A DNA stretch of 64,000 nucleotides from NCBI GenBank assembly GCA_002221725.1, contig NJFT01000146.1, positions 40,633 through 104,632 on the forward strand, in the 5' to 3' direction. Origin of the DNA: Scedosporium boydii. Its lineage: Eukaryota > Ascomycota > Sordariomycetes > Microascales > Microascaceae. This document shows, in pieces, positions 24,342 through 34,834 of the stretch. The notes under the pieces are model-generated. The model searched no databases. It was given only the letters and a program-made list of their open reading frames with translations, and had not been told where the DNA came from. The position numbers were made by a program, and so were the translations under genes. Within the stretch, counting starts at the first letter, position 1, and the number at the start of each line of letters is the position of its first letter.

Positions 24342-27103
24342 CCTGAGCTAAAAGGTTGCCAAGCGAACCCCGAAGTTTCTCTCAACGAAGTCGTTTCGGC
24401 GGATCGATCCTGGATTTCCAAAAACACAAAAGTTGTACTCTGATCTCAACAGAACCAGCCGTCGGATGGCAAGTATGTATATATAAGAGTTAAGGTGTAA
24501 AAAATATTTCGATAAGTCGGGATCAACCCTTCGTGTCGAAAGACAAAATATTAGACTAGAAAATGAGCGGAACGGGTCACGAAACAAATCGGCCTCGACG
24601 GAAAGGAAATCGGACAACGATCTCTCTATGGTGGGTTAAAAAAGAGAGAGATGATCGAGGCGAAATCGAAAATCGCGAGCACCGATCAATTCGGAGAAGA
24701 AGAAGAGTTTGAAAGTCAGAAAAGAAAGAAAAAGGAATGACAAGAGTTAGCGGGTCGGCATCCCAGGATTGATCGGAAAGGAGTTTCCCACGAGCTAATC
24801 TAGAAGAAGAAAATGACAGAAGAAGAGATGAGAAGAAAAGAAGAAACAAAGATGCTATTCAAAGAACGAAGCCGTCAACGGCTATGCATTGGAACCAGGA
24901 GGTGATTCCCGGGGGGACATTACAGTACTACAGCGAAAAAGGGGAAAGGAGAGAGTCTGGGATGGGGGGAAAGTTCGTGAACAAGGGAACAAGGGCCCGA
25001 CCATTGGAAGTGGGTTCAAGGGCATCCCCTGTGACAATGCCACGCAGTCAGAGCTACACTACGAGGCAGAAGAGAACTTGAGGAGATCGATGCGACGGCA
25101 AAAAAGTCCGTATAGGGTAAAACGGTGGGCATGGTGGGCATGGTGGGTTCCTGGACAATTGTTTCGTCTAGGGTATGTGCCATTCTGACGACGGGGCAGG
25201 AGATCTCCAATGCTAGGCGAGGGTGGACCGACGATGCGAGACGAGACAGATCGTGACTTCGTAGATCGATTATCAAGGACTCTTGCTTCGCTTCGTTGGA
25301 GTGGATGATGGAGAGGACCGGGCAAGCTGTAGCGAGGCGCCGTGCCAAGCTCAGGCCGCTCGCCGTAGAACGAGTCCCGATTGGCGAATGGAAACTAGAC
25401 AGGGGAACCCACGCTAGAATGTCTTGCTTCTACTTCTTCGTAGTTCCCACGCACGCACTGGACCATTCAAAAAGAGGAAAAGCGACATGCTTGTTTGAGA
25501 ATAGCCACGGACTCAAACCTTCACAACCTCGAAGCTTTCCCACTTTTCGACTCCTCCCCCTGGCCAAAGTTGAGGCTCAAACGGACGATGTGGGACCTTG
25601 CATGGGTCGACTCTTCATGTGTGGAGGCTTGGCGCGACGCCGAGACGGCGGGACAGGGGGTTTTGAGCTTTTTGAGACGTGCTCCAGACAAACCTTGTTT
25701 GAGCCCCCTCCGAGGGAACCGAGCTCGCCGGCCAATAAAAAGCGACGACGCCGGGATTCTCTGCACAAAGTTGAATCGTCGCGGCCTGGTGGTCGAGGTT
25801 ATGTGCGTTTAATGAGGGCATCATGCAAGGGCGAGATGCCAGACAAGCTTGACCAAACGGAGGATTTCATTTGGAGCTTCGATTTCTGGATGAAGTAGGG
25901 ATTTATTACGCTATGCATGATGCTGTGTACGCATTCTTTGTACGCGCCGTCTTCAACAGTGTGACGGCGAATAAATCAGACTCTGCGTCGCAAAGATTCG
26001 GGATTCGTCTCGGGTTCCCTGTTGCAAGAGAAGAGGGAAAGCCAAGGAGGTGGATTGTTCGTTGATCGGCAAATGCGGTGGACCATCTTTCCTCTGATGC
26101 TCCGTGCTCTATTGCTTCGATGGGTCCAGACTCCACTTTGCTTCGTATTATCAATCAAGATCATCTTTGTGTGCACTCCACTTCGTTACTCTCCCCTGGC
26201 GAGAATCCTCGGAGATGCGCTGCTGCAGATTAGGGCCGTTTTTTGGGCCTGCTCCGAATCAAGATCGCGATACGACTACGGAGCACTTTCACAAAAGTAA
26301 TACAGAGTACAGAGGAGCCAATAGATTCTTCGCGCCGAAGCAAGACGAAGTGCAGAGGAGGCCCCGGAGGCCGCGGCCAAGGAATCCTCCCAATGTCCAG
26401 CAATAGTCGAGATCCCCCTTGGCAGCGAATCCTGGGGCCGTCGAGAGGTAAATTCTCCGCCCGGCATGCCGAAGAAGCCTCACTGCCGACAAGCCACGAG
26501 GGGGGCCATCGATTCAAGTTTAATCAGTTTTCTTTCCTTAAAAATCGATTGATATTCTCATCTGGGCCTCGTCCACAATTGTAATCGGAGATAAAAGTTC
26601 GTGCCAAGATGCGACTGAGCTTTGGCCCGAGTGCGTGGTACACAGGTAAAGTTGGAAATCGTGGAACTTTTTAGTCGAGGGGTCTGGTCTGGCGTTGCTG
26701 CTTCGGTTTCCCCAAATTTCGTCACGTGTTTAGGCGTCCCACTTTCGACGAGACCAACTGAGGCAGGCTCAAAGCTCCATTACCAACTTGCCTCGCCCAA
26801 TAGATTGATATCAAGTACGAAGTATTACCACCCCAATTCTCCATTGATACAACTTTTCAAATGCCTTGCTCGTCTTAACTGGGGGCCTCGATCTTGGAAA
26901 CCCCAGATCTGAACTAAGAGCCGAAGTCCTGCACCCAATAGCGCCAACACCTCAATCGCTTTGACGGCTTGGACTTGATACAGCATCGCAGACAAGAACA
27001 GAGTGAAAGGCAAAATAGGAGACAACATCATTTATATGACACCTAAAGCTGTTTAACTCTCGCCCCAAATATGCCCCCGACGAGGACATTGATGCGATGA
27101 ACA
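24342..27103. other. gene-poor stretch (2.8 kb)
   Basis: Upstream region of the secreted protein gene and downstream region of the six-exon gene. Longer open frames here (for example about 200 codons at 25296-25898) show no domain, no splice logic and no codon bias, and are taken as chance. One exact TACGAAGTA (26816-26824) and many degenerate CTTCGTA words are scattered through 25250-26200. Confidence 0.5.
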
Positions 27104-28902
27104 TCAGGTGAAAAGATGCTGCATTGATGGGTTCTCCTTCATCTCTTTTAGACCCTTGCACAGGACCTCAAGCTCCTTATCGAGCGTAGCCTGGTAGTCT
27201 GCAAGCGAACTGTTCTGGCCCAAGCCGTGAGAAGTAAGATGAGCTCGTAAATCCTTCATTTCCTGGGCTTCGGAGGCTAGGTCTTCCTCAGAGGAGACTG
27301 CCTTGTTGGAGTACATGACTAGCCACTGGGCGAGCCTCTGAATGGCACGATATTGCCCAGCCAGGTCTTCCGAAACTGCAAAGGCAAGGAGAGTGTAAGT
27401 AGTACTTGGAAGTTTTTAAGGAGGAGAAAAGGGTTAGGGGGTGGAGGTTAAGGAAAAGGCTGACGATCAGGACTCACTCATCTTAAATTCATCTGCACTT
27501 TCTTTGGCCTTCCGATGTAAAATGTAGTGCCCGGTATAAATACAAGCACTAAAGACGAATAACGCAAGGGGGCACAAGACTGCTGCTGAACACAGCGCGG
27601 TACCAGCAGCACTAGCAACACTAGCACCACTAGAAGCAGCGCCAACACACGCCTTCCCAATCCCAAAAACCACCAAGCCAAGGCTCCCTCCCGCAGCGAT
27701 GCCAGAGATTTTCAAGTTGTTTTGTGCGCTGGATATAATCTCCTGCCACTGTTTGAAAACCTCGACGTTGACGGTGAGGGCATCGAAGCCGATTTCAAGA
27801 ACCTCGAGGATGGTCTTGAAGAGCTTGATTTCAACGTCTGATGGCAACCGGGACTTCTCTAGTTTTCGCTGCAGTGCACATGCTTGGCCTAGATAACGGT
27901 TAAATGGTTGTCCTTGCCCAGTCATGAGCGAGGGAGCTGGGAATTGTCACTGACTAGCGGCGCGAACACAGCCTAACATTTGTTCCACCTTGCAGAAGAA
28001 CCTCTTTGACCTATCATCGCTCGTTCTTTGAAGTACTTCGTCCGGTTCCCTCGTCTCGAAATTCTATCATTTTTTTTTCTCCATTAGTAAAGGCCGGAAA
28101 ATACCTGCGATCCTTCGGGTGGTACCTACGAAGCTATTTCGGATTGCGAGGGAGATCGCTTTGCTGACCTCGACGGCATCGCCCTTACCGCCCACCGCCA
28201 CAGCGAGGAGCGATACGGATCTCACCCTGTTTCCGAAGTCAGCCATTTGGCCTACATGCCTAAACCCTTTCGGGCCCTTTTCGCTCACCATGGTGTAAAG
28301 AATCCTACACCTGCTATATCATCGAAGATGGGGACTTTCTTCCGAACGAATGTGTCGAGGAAGCCTTGTGTCCAGTAGAACTCGAACCATGGGCTCAAAG
28401 GACGAATGCCGAGGAGCGAGCGATTGGTAATAAGACCCAACTTGGTTTCAACTTCGCCATGGGCCTTGAGATCGAAGATTGCTGAGCAGAAGTAGCTGAC
28501 CGCTGAGCAAAAAGTATCTTCTTGGTCGTCTCGATCCTGATCGTTTTCTGAGAGTTTTCCCGGCAGTTTAAATCTCAACTATATGTATTTCGAGGTTTGA
28601 GTGAAAAGATTAGTTTCAAGGGCAGAAAAGAAGGCCTTCTTGTTTTCTTTTTTGTTCGTATGTGGCCTTACCCGCACCGTGTTCGTTGATGTGTTCCGGT
28701 AGGTCATCGGACAGTTTTCTGCTTGAGCAACATCTAACTGTGGAGGAACCTGTTCTCCCCCGGAGCTAGCTTTTCTTGATTTCCATAACGCACGTATGAA
28801 ACGTTTCACGTCGTCGACATACTCCTCTCTATCTTCATCGGTTTCTAATCGAGGCTTGATACACTGGATATGCCAAACATCGAGCTCGGTCACAGTTGTC
28901 AT
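27104..28902 (-). CDS. unknown protein with Gly/Ala-rich hydrophobic segment, six exons
   Basis: I joined six exons on the minus strand: 28902-28672, 28578-28311, 28251-28130, 28063-27955, 27888-27478 and 27375-27104, giving 470 residues with no internal stop. Donors are GTAAGG, GTGTAG, GTAGGT, GTCAGT and GTGAGT; acceptors end in TAG or CAG, and a CTAAT branch site precedes exon 4. The N-terminal half is soluble and mixed (DVWHIQCIKPRLETDEDRE, later FEFYWTQGFLDTFVRKK). The C-terminal half has a long helix-forming region and then a hydrophobic Gly/Ala/Ser segment (ISGIAAGGSLGLVVFGIG and the 45 residues after it) that could make one or two membrane helices, followed by a charged helical tail. 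I do not recognise the family. Exon 4 and the GTCAGT donor are the least certain parts. Confidence 0.65.
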
Positions 28903-30001
28903 GTCGTTGGTTGTTCTAGTCGCCCGGGATGGTAAGCTTGGGGAACTTAGACCGCCGAGAGCAGTCGTTGTAAATGCATAGGCAAGAAGAGGAAACCAAA
29001 GGAATAAGAGGAGGAGCGATGGTTAGACATCCAGAAAGACGACAAGTACAGTAAGAGGCACATTGAAGCGGGGGACGGCGAAAATCCCTTTTAGACGTAC
29101 CTCCATCATACCACATCAGCCCAAGAGCCTGGCCAACATCCCCTGGCTCTTGGCCAGCGAAAGGCGATTCGTGCCCCTCGTTTTCAAGTCTTCAAGCCAC
29201 CAGGCTAGGGCTGTGTGACTTTGCTTTTCAATCGGCATAACCTGCCAGCTCATCCCTCTCAAAATCCCTCCAGTTACAAGCTACTTTCGCGGTCCGCGAA
29301 CCGGACAAGAAAGGAGAGGGAGCCTGAGTCCAGCACAAAGTAAGTCGGTCCCGGTTGCTTAAGGCGAACGCATACTTGTACAGCCCAAGATGTTGGCTTA
29401 ACAATGCCACCGGCCTTCTGCAGCCTAATTGACTTGTCACACGCCGCTAGCCGTCAAAACTGAGCATCATCGACCTGTCTTGCCCGGTGACCAAGCACAG
29501 GGACAAACCTCAGGTGGCATGATTATTCCCAACTTCATCCATGAACTCATAGATTTGTTTTAGCTTGTCAGTATACGATCGTAGTTGCTGTTACTTGTGA
29601 CGTTGGGCATCCAAAACGCTGCGACGGTCTCATGCAAGTATTAGAGGGAAGGCTGCGTGGATGGCTGCGTGGATGGTTTCACAGGAGGATGTCGGATGGA
29701 TGAAAATGTGATGGACCAGGCTGGCTGTGTTGTCGTGCATACAAATGTACAAGTACATGGAACCTCCATTACTTCGTAGGTCAATTCCCATAACAATACC
29801 AAGGCGAGCGAGTACCAAGGTACCCCGACCCCTTTACGCCTAATATATCTGGCGACGATCCCCTGCAGCCCCCTCGTGCCATTTTCCAAAATCAACATCT
29901 CATTGAGTTCCCATTCCGGAGAGAAATTCTTACAGTTATAAGCTTCCTTTCAGCAAGCGAAAACGGGAAGAAAAAAAATAAAGAGGAAAGAAAGAGACGT
30001 A
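28903..30001. other. intergenic, divergent promoters
   Basis: 1.1 kb between two divergent genes. One exact TACTTCGTA at 29770-29778, about 230 bp upstream of the next gene. No other feature recognised. Confidence 0.55.
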
Positions 30002-30816
30002 ATGGATGGCCCTACCGACCGGACACCGCTCCAAGAGCACCTCCGGGCGACTCCATCGGTTCCATTTTATAGTGTTCGAGTGACGAAATCGCACGCAGCG
30101 ACCTACCTCCAACAGTACAGGCGTTACCAATGGCTTGCTGCCTCCCGCGGGCTTTTCCCAAACGCAGACCCTCCAGGTAAGTGAAATCCTGTTTCCTTCT
30201 ATTATGATTATTTTGTTGGCATGCGCTGAATCTTGATAGCTTCCGATCCGCCGCAACCCGAGGAGTTCGCCCTGGGTCGTCTCGAGGAAGACGATGAACT
30301 TGTTCTAGCGCGGACGCGCACAGCGCAGTCCTCCATTCAAACGTGCCTCTCGGAGCTTGATTCGGATCTGTCCAGGTTGGAAAAGTTCCTGCTTTCAAGA
30401 CGACAGACTGTCTGGGTGCGTACCGGCACCATGTGAGTCTATCTTCCCACCTCAACACGTAGAGCAACTCCTAACTTTTAATTCTTTTCTTCTTCTTCCC
30501 TCTTCATTTCAATAGCGCCTTGATCGTTACCGCATTCCTCACCTACATTGTCGCGTCGTCCAGGCGTGAAGTTACACGGTTTTTGAGCTTCATTCCACGA
30601 AGTCTCCAGGTCCTCATCCCTTTCATCCCGACGCCAATTGCTGTGGGTTTCCTCCTAGCGAGGGAAGCCCAGATCGCCTCCGTTTCAGTGGTGAGGAATC
30701 GTCTCGAGAGGTTGCGCACCACTGTCGTATCTTCCCACCCAGTTTCTCGCGAGGAAATTGCGTGGCTTGAAAGTGAAAAATGGGAGGGGGTGGATTGGAG
30801 CCTGATTGGGCTTTGA
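30002..30816 (+). CDS. conserved-looking small membrane protein, function unknown
   Basis: Three exons, 30002-30176, 30240-30432 and 30516-30816, give 222 residues; donors GTAAGT and GTGAGT and acceptors GATAG and AATAG keep the frame. The N-terminal 120 residues are soluble, with an Arg/Tyr-rich YLQQYRRYQWLAASRGL helix and an acidic LEEDDELVLARTRTAQSSIQ segment ahead of a coiled-coil-like LSELDSDLSRLEKFL. A transmembrane helix spans about residues 122-138, and a second, weaker hydrophobic stretch (LIPFIPTPIAVGFLLA) lies about 25 residues later. The C-terminus ends WEGVDWSLIGL. The splicing logic makes the gene convincing; I do not recognise the family. The divergent neighbour is the six-exon unknown gene. 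Confidence 0.75.
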
Positions 30817-31507
30817 AATCTCAATTGCGGGAGTCGATGTACTTCCCTGAGTCCACCCTTCATGCCATCCTTGCACCTACGTTTGACACGAATTGCTATT
30901 TATGCAGTAATACTCTCGTTGCCCCTCGAGGCTCGGTATATTTTATCAGATCGACTGAGCAGTTGGCTTGGGTGAAGGCTGGCGACAGGTACATCGATGC
31001 AGGTAGTCTAAAATGGTAATGGAACGGAAGGGGCATCGCACCTTTCTGGAGATGGCAGGATCGTCCCGATATTTATCTTCATGTCTGCTCTCTGAGATTA
31101 TCTTTGAATACACTTAGATGGATTGATGAGTTGATTCGAGTAAGCCTCTGACGGTGTCCGGGGCCGGGTTCCACTCCGGCTCTGTCTGCTAGCGTTGTAC
31201 GAAGGTACACTAATAGAATCTTGGGCCGGCTGATCGGGAGCGGATTGGGAGGTTTTATTGAATTCATCCCCCTGCCCCTGCACTAGCAGGAGCACGCATC
31301 ACACGCAACGAGAGAAAGACGGATGAAGGACGGGAGAAGGAAATTGAGAGACTTTGGAATATGGAGCTTGCGAAGCAAAATGTGGACCACAGGCCATTGA
31401 TGAATTGGCGGCATACTTTACGCGATTCCAACCATGGTCGTTATCTTGCTCGCCCTTCCCAGTCTCGCTAGCTTCAAATGCTGCCGTAAGCACGTGAGTA
31501 TCAACAA
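30817..31507. other. intergenic before tRNA
   Basis: 690 bp holding the 3' end of the preceding gene and the 5' flank of the tRNA gene. Open frames on both strands lack coding features. Confidence 0.5.
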
Positions 31508-31591
31508 GCCCGTATAGCTCAGTGGTAGAGCGCATCACTAGTACGAGCTAGTGGAATGATGAGGTCCCTGGTTCGATCCCAGGTGTGGGCA
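31508..31591 (+). tRNA. tRNA-Thr(AGT) with a 12-nt intron
   Basis: The cloverleaf is complete: the 7-bp acceptor stem pairs GCCCGTA with TGTGGGC (two G-T pairs) and A31591 is the discriminator; the D arm is GCTC/GAGC; the anticodon stem is CATCA/TGATG; the T arm contains GGTTCGATCCC, a perfect B box. The A box is TAGCTCAGTGG. The anticodon loop CTAGTA with final A is interrupted after position 37 by CGAGCTAGTGGA (31544-31555), the canonical site for tRNA introns. The anticodon AGT (31540-31542) reads threonine ACU/ACC after conversion of A34 to inosine. Without intron the tRNA is 72 nt. Confidence 0.95.
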
Positions 31592-31593
31592 TC

Positions 31594-31599
31594 TTTTTT
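31594..31599 (+). terminator. Pol III terminator of tRNA-Thr
   Basis: A run of six T residues starts 3 bp after the discriminator base, the normal RNA polymerase III stop. Confidence 0.85.
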
Positions 31600-31628
31600 G
31601 CCTTTTTTGCCAATGTTTATTGCGTGTA

Positions 31629-31682
31629 CCATCCATCCATACCATCCATCCATCCCATCATCCACCCATCATCCATCCATCA
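31629..31682. repeat. CCAT-type tandem repeat downstream of tRNA
   Basis: Imperfect CCAT/CATC tetranucleotide array 40 bp after the tRNA; weaker copies continue to about 31737. Confidence 0.85.
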
Positions 31683-32326
31683 GTAAGTGAATCCCAACTC
31701 CATCCCATCATCATCAATCCAATTGATCCATCCATCACCTTTCGACCGCATCCGATCATCTGTCGACTCTGGTAAATCGTATACTAAATAAACATTGGTA
31801 TTCCGTGAAACTATTACTATTCTTTTTGATTCCTCTTCCTGAGGAGAGCGACTCCCTCATTTTGCTGACCTTGTTTGTTAATTGATTGCCGATCCTTTTC
31901 TCGGCAAAACGTCAAAGTGTCAGATCCCGCTACATTCTGTAACGTGCCTCGATCCTTTGGATTGTTTGTGTCACCCTGTGAAGGATGAAGGAACGGCCTG
32001 GCCCAACCCAGCCCCTCTCGAGCAATTTTTCCTGCTCCTGACACAATCATGCCTCATCCCGTTTGGTAGCTTGAAGAAACAACCTTTATGAGGCTTCACC
32101 CGGTTTGGTAGGCATTCCGTACCGTTGATACGGAGGCACATCAGAGTAAATTCAAAAGAGGATGATACTGGTGATGCCCTCTTCTGGTATAGTTCACGAC
32201 AATAGATGGGGCAGTAGCGACGCGACGCTAATCCATCGAGTAGACTTCTAACGTGCCGCATTCAATTCATCATCCCCTTCTCTTCGCGGCCCAAAAGATA
32301 TTCGGCTGCAGACTAGATAGCCCATC

Positions 32327-33537
32327 ATGGTGGTTCATGTGTTGGACGACTTCTATCTTGGTCTCACGGCCATCATTACCGTTGTCTACCAGCTCATCTT
32401 CTTCACCATCTCCTACTCCTGCAAGTTCGACTTGTTGACAGGTACTCACTTTTCCATTTCTGCCCTTGAGATTTGCCTTTGTTTCCGCCCAGCGTAGAAG
32501 CCGGCGGCGCTAATACACTCTCACATCGATACTCATCGAGAAGACATCCAAAAGACATCAAAAACTAACTCATATCTCAGACTTCGCGGGAGGCACCAAC
32601 TTCGCCATCCTCGCCATCACAACCCTCTCCCTCTCCCAGTCCCCCACCCCGCGCCAAATCCTCGTCACCATCCTCATGGCCATCTGGGCCCTCCGCCTCT
32701 CCATCTTCCTCTTCTACCGCATCCTCCGCACCGGTCACGACTCTCGCTTCGACAACATGCGAGGCAAGTTCTTCCCCCTCCTTACTTTCTGGGTCTTCCA
32801 GGCGCTCTGGGTCTGGGTCGTCTCGTTGCCCGTGACCATAGGGAACTCGCCTGCCGTGGTAATACCCCAGAAGAGTCCGGACGGAGCTGTATCGTTTGGC
32901 ATGGCGTCCGATATTCCTGGATTGTTCATGTTTGTGATTGGGTTCGCGTTGGAAGCCGTTGCGGATATTCAGAGGTATGCGTTTAGGAAGAAGTATGGTG
33001 GTGGGGCGGCGCAGGTCTGCAACAAGGGGCTATGGAAGTATTCGAGGCATCCAAACTACTTCGGAGACATCCTCGCCCAGTTTGGTGAGTTATCGTCTTC
33101 TTTGTCCTTGGCCTTGCGAAAGGATAAGCTACTAACGCAATGTGTCAGGCATCTACACAATCTCCGTCTCACCAGTGATCTCTCGCGCCCTCCCCCCCTC
33201 CCCACGAGCAGCCCTTTACGCCTCCATAGTGGGCCCCCTCTTCATCACCTTCCTCCTCTTCTTCGTCTCCGGAATGCCCCTCACCGAGCGGCCCGTCGCC
33301 AAACGCCGGTACGAGCTGGACCACGGCTGGGACGAGTACGCGGACTATCTGCGTCGCACCAGTCCGTTTTTCCCGTTTCCGCCTTTCTTGTACGTTTATG
33401 TGCCGGCTGGGTTGAAGAGGACGGTGTTTTTAGAGTTGCCTCTGTATGTTTTTGACCCGAGTCGGGATTCGGAGGTGGGGAGAGGGGGGCTGAAGCGTCC
33501 GGGTGAGGGGGCTAGAGGAGAGGGAGAGGCTAATTAA
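32327..33537 (+). CDS. DUF1295 / steroid 5-alpha-reductase-like membrane protein
   Basis: Three exons, 32327-32441, 32581-33084 and 33149-33537, give 335 residues with in-phase GT-AG introns (branch sites ACTAAC before both acceptors). The protein is polytopic, with hydrophobic segments at the N-terminus, around ILVTILMAIWALRLSIFLFYRI, FWVFQALWVWVVSLPV, GLFMFVIGFALEAVAD, and in exon 3. The conserved C-terminal signature of the DUF1295/steroid dehydrogenase superfamily is present: RLSIFLFYRILRTGHDSRFD, LEAVADIQRYAFRKK, GLWKYSRHPNYFGDI, and later YELDHGWDEYADYLRRTSPFFPFPP. This family is related to NADPH-dependent 5-alpha-reductases and isoprenylcysteine methyltransferases; the GLWxxSRHPNYxG motif binds the nucleotide cofactor. 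The substrate cannot be inferred. Likely in the ER. Confidence 0.88.
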
Positions 33538-34002
33538 TGGCATTTGGATCTGATCTAAGTTGGATAACATGAGAGTGGGCATGGCTTATGAACCTTTATT
33601 GAGAAGAGATTGTAGGCCAAATACATATTCAGATGACTTACCTGCTCTTCCCCTCCCTTCGATGATCTCTCTCATCTCACATTTTCTCCCCCTTAGCAGA
33701 TGGTTCCCGAACGGTTATTTTGATGCAGAGTTTGCGACAGAAAAGTAAAATTATCAATAATATTGTGCCTATCCATTTTGATCTCGGAAAGAGAAGCCAC
33801 AAACCAACTATATAAAGCGTACCCAAAAAACCCACTATACAATTCCCTCTACCACCAATTTTATATATATCCTCAACTCCCTGAGTCCTTCCTCCACCTC
33901 ACCGCACCCTCTAATCGAAGGAAAAACAAAATCTACAACTAAGCACCCCGGGAAAAAAAATCAGCTCTTTTTCGTTTCTTCTCTTCTCGCATTTCAAGTC
34001 TC
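33538..34002. other. intergenic, convergent
   Basis: 465-bp convergent spacer, A/T-rich compared with its neighbours, no feature beyond 3' UTRs. Confidence 0.55.
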
Positions 34003-34834
34003 TCACTCCCCACACGGATCCTCACCGCTCCCAGTCAGCTCCCCGGGTTGATCCAGTACCTCTTGCGTATCGCCGTAATACGAGCTACCGGACGAGTTCT
34101 CCGAGTGAGTCTCGCAGCCCTCGGGGATGGGCACCATGGCGGATTTCGTCCAGATGTGGATGGCGGTGGACCAATCTATGCCCTCGATACAGCCGGCTTT
34201 AACCGACACGACGTTTTTGGTCTGCTTTTTTTTGGAGTTTGTGTTAGGGAGGGGGTGAGTTTTCCTACTAATTTGACGGCGTAGAGATATGGGGTAGACA
34301 GAATGAGAAGGAGACTCGTGTGAGTGAGATTGGGGGCGGGCGAAGACGGACTGGTGTTGCGTGGATGAGTCGGGTTCCACATGTTTTGCAGAAGTAGCTG
34401 TGATGCTAGGATTAGCTGGGTTCCTTTTGCTCTTTTCAACCCCCGCTCATAGCTTGATTTTCATGAGAAGGGAAAATGAGTTGGACCTGGACTTACCAGT
34501 GAAGCTTGTCGCCGGTGGATGTCAACCTCCTGTTTGCCTGTGTCAGTAAATCGAACCAATTCACCGCCCGCGTCCCAAGACTCCCCAACGATGAAACAAA
34601 AAAGTAGAAGCACGCCATCATCACTTAGAAAATCGTGGGCTGGGACGGAGGTTCTCACGCATAACAAGCAAGCTTCTCATCCGCCGGAAGCGTAAACTTG
34701 GGAAAGATGGCGCTCGCTCCAAACGCCGAGCCGGTCTGCCTGCGACAGGCCGAACAGTGGCATATGTACAATGCCAAGGGCTTCGGCGTGGGCGTTTGAA
34801 AGCTCACGGAGCGACATTGGCAGTGGACATCCAT
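34003..34834 (-). CDS. GFA-domain (CENP-V/GFA) zinc protein
   Basis: Four exons on the minus strand, 34834-34659, 34529-34497 (only 33 nt), 34397-34352 and 34221-34003, give 157 residues. The product carries the whole GFA zinc signature: CQC at residues 5-7, CHCSACRRQTGSAFGAS, then LHCYFCKTCGTRLIH and VKAGCIEGIDW. Bacterial Gfa was proposed to condense formaldehyde with glutathione; most fungal members of this family are uncharacterised, so a formaldehyde role is only a suggestion. Three introns use GTGAGA, GTAAGT and GTCCGT donors; the last is weak but the acceptor GCAG and a CCTAAC branch site support it and the frame across it matches the family. The tail after IPEGCETH is Ser/Gly/Asp-rich. 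Confidence 0.82.

Larger units (their letters stand above)
31592..32326. other. intergenic between tRNA and DUF1295 gene
   Basis: Contains the tRNA terminator, the CCAT array and the promoter of the next gene. Nothing further recognised. Confidence 0.5.

Noticed and set aside
25296..25898. 200-codon plus-strand open frame
   Set aside because: No domain, low-quality composition, no splice signals, and it lies in a region of scattered repeat-like words.
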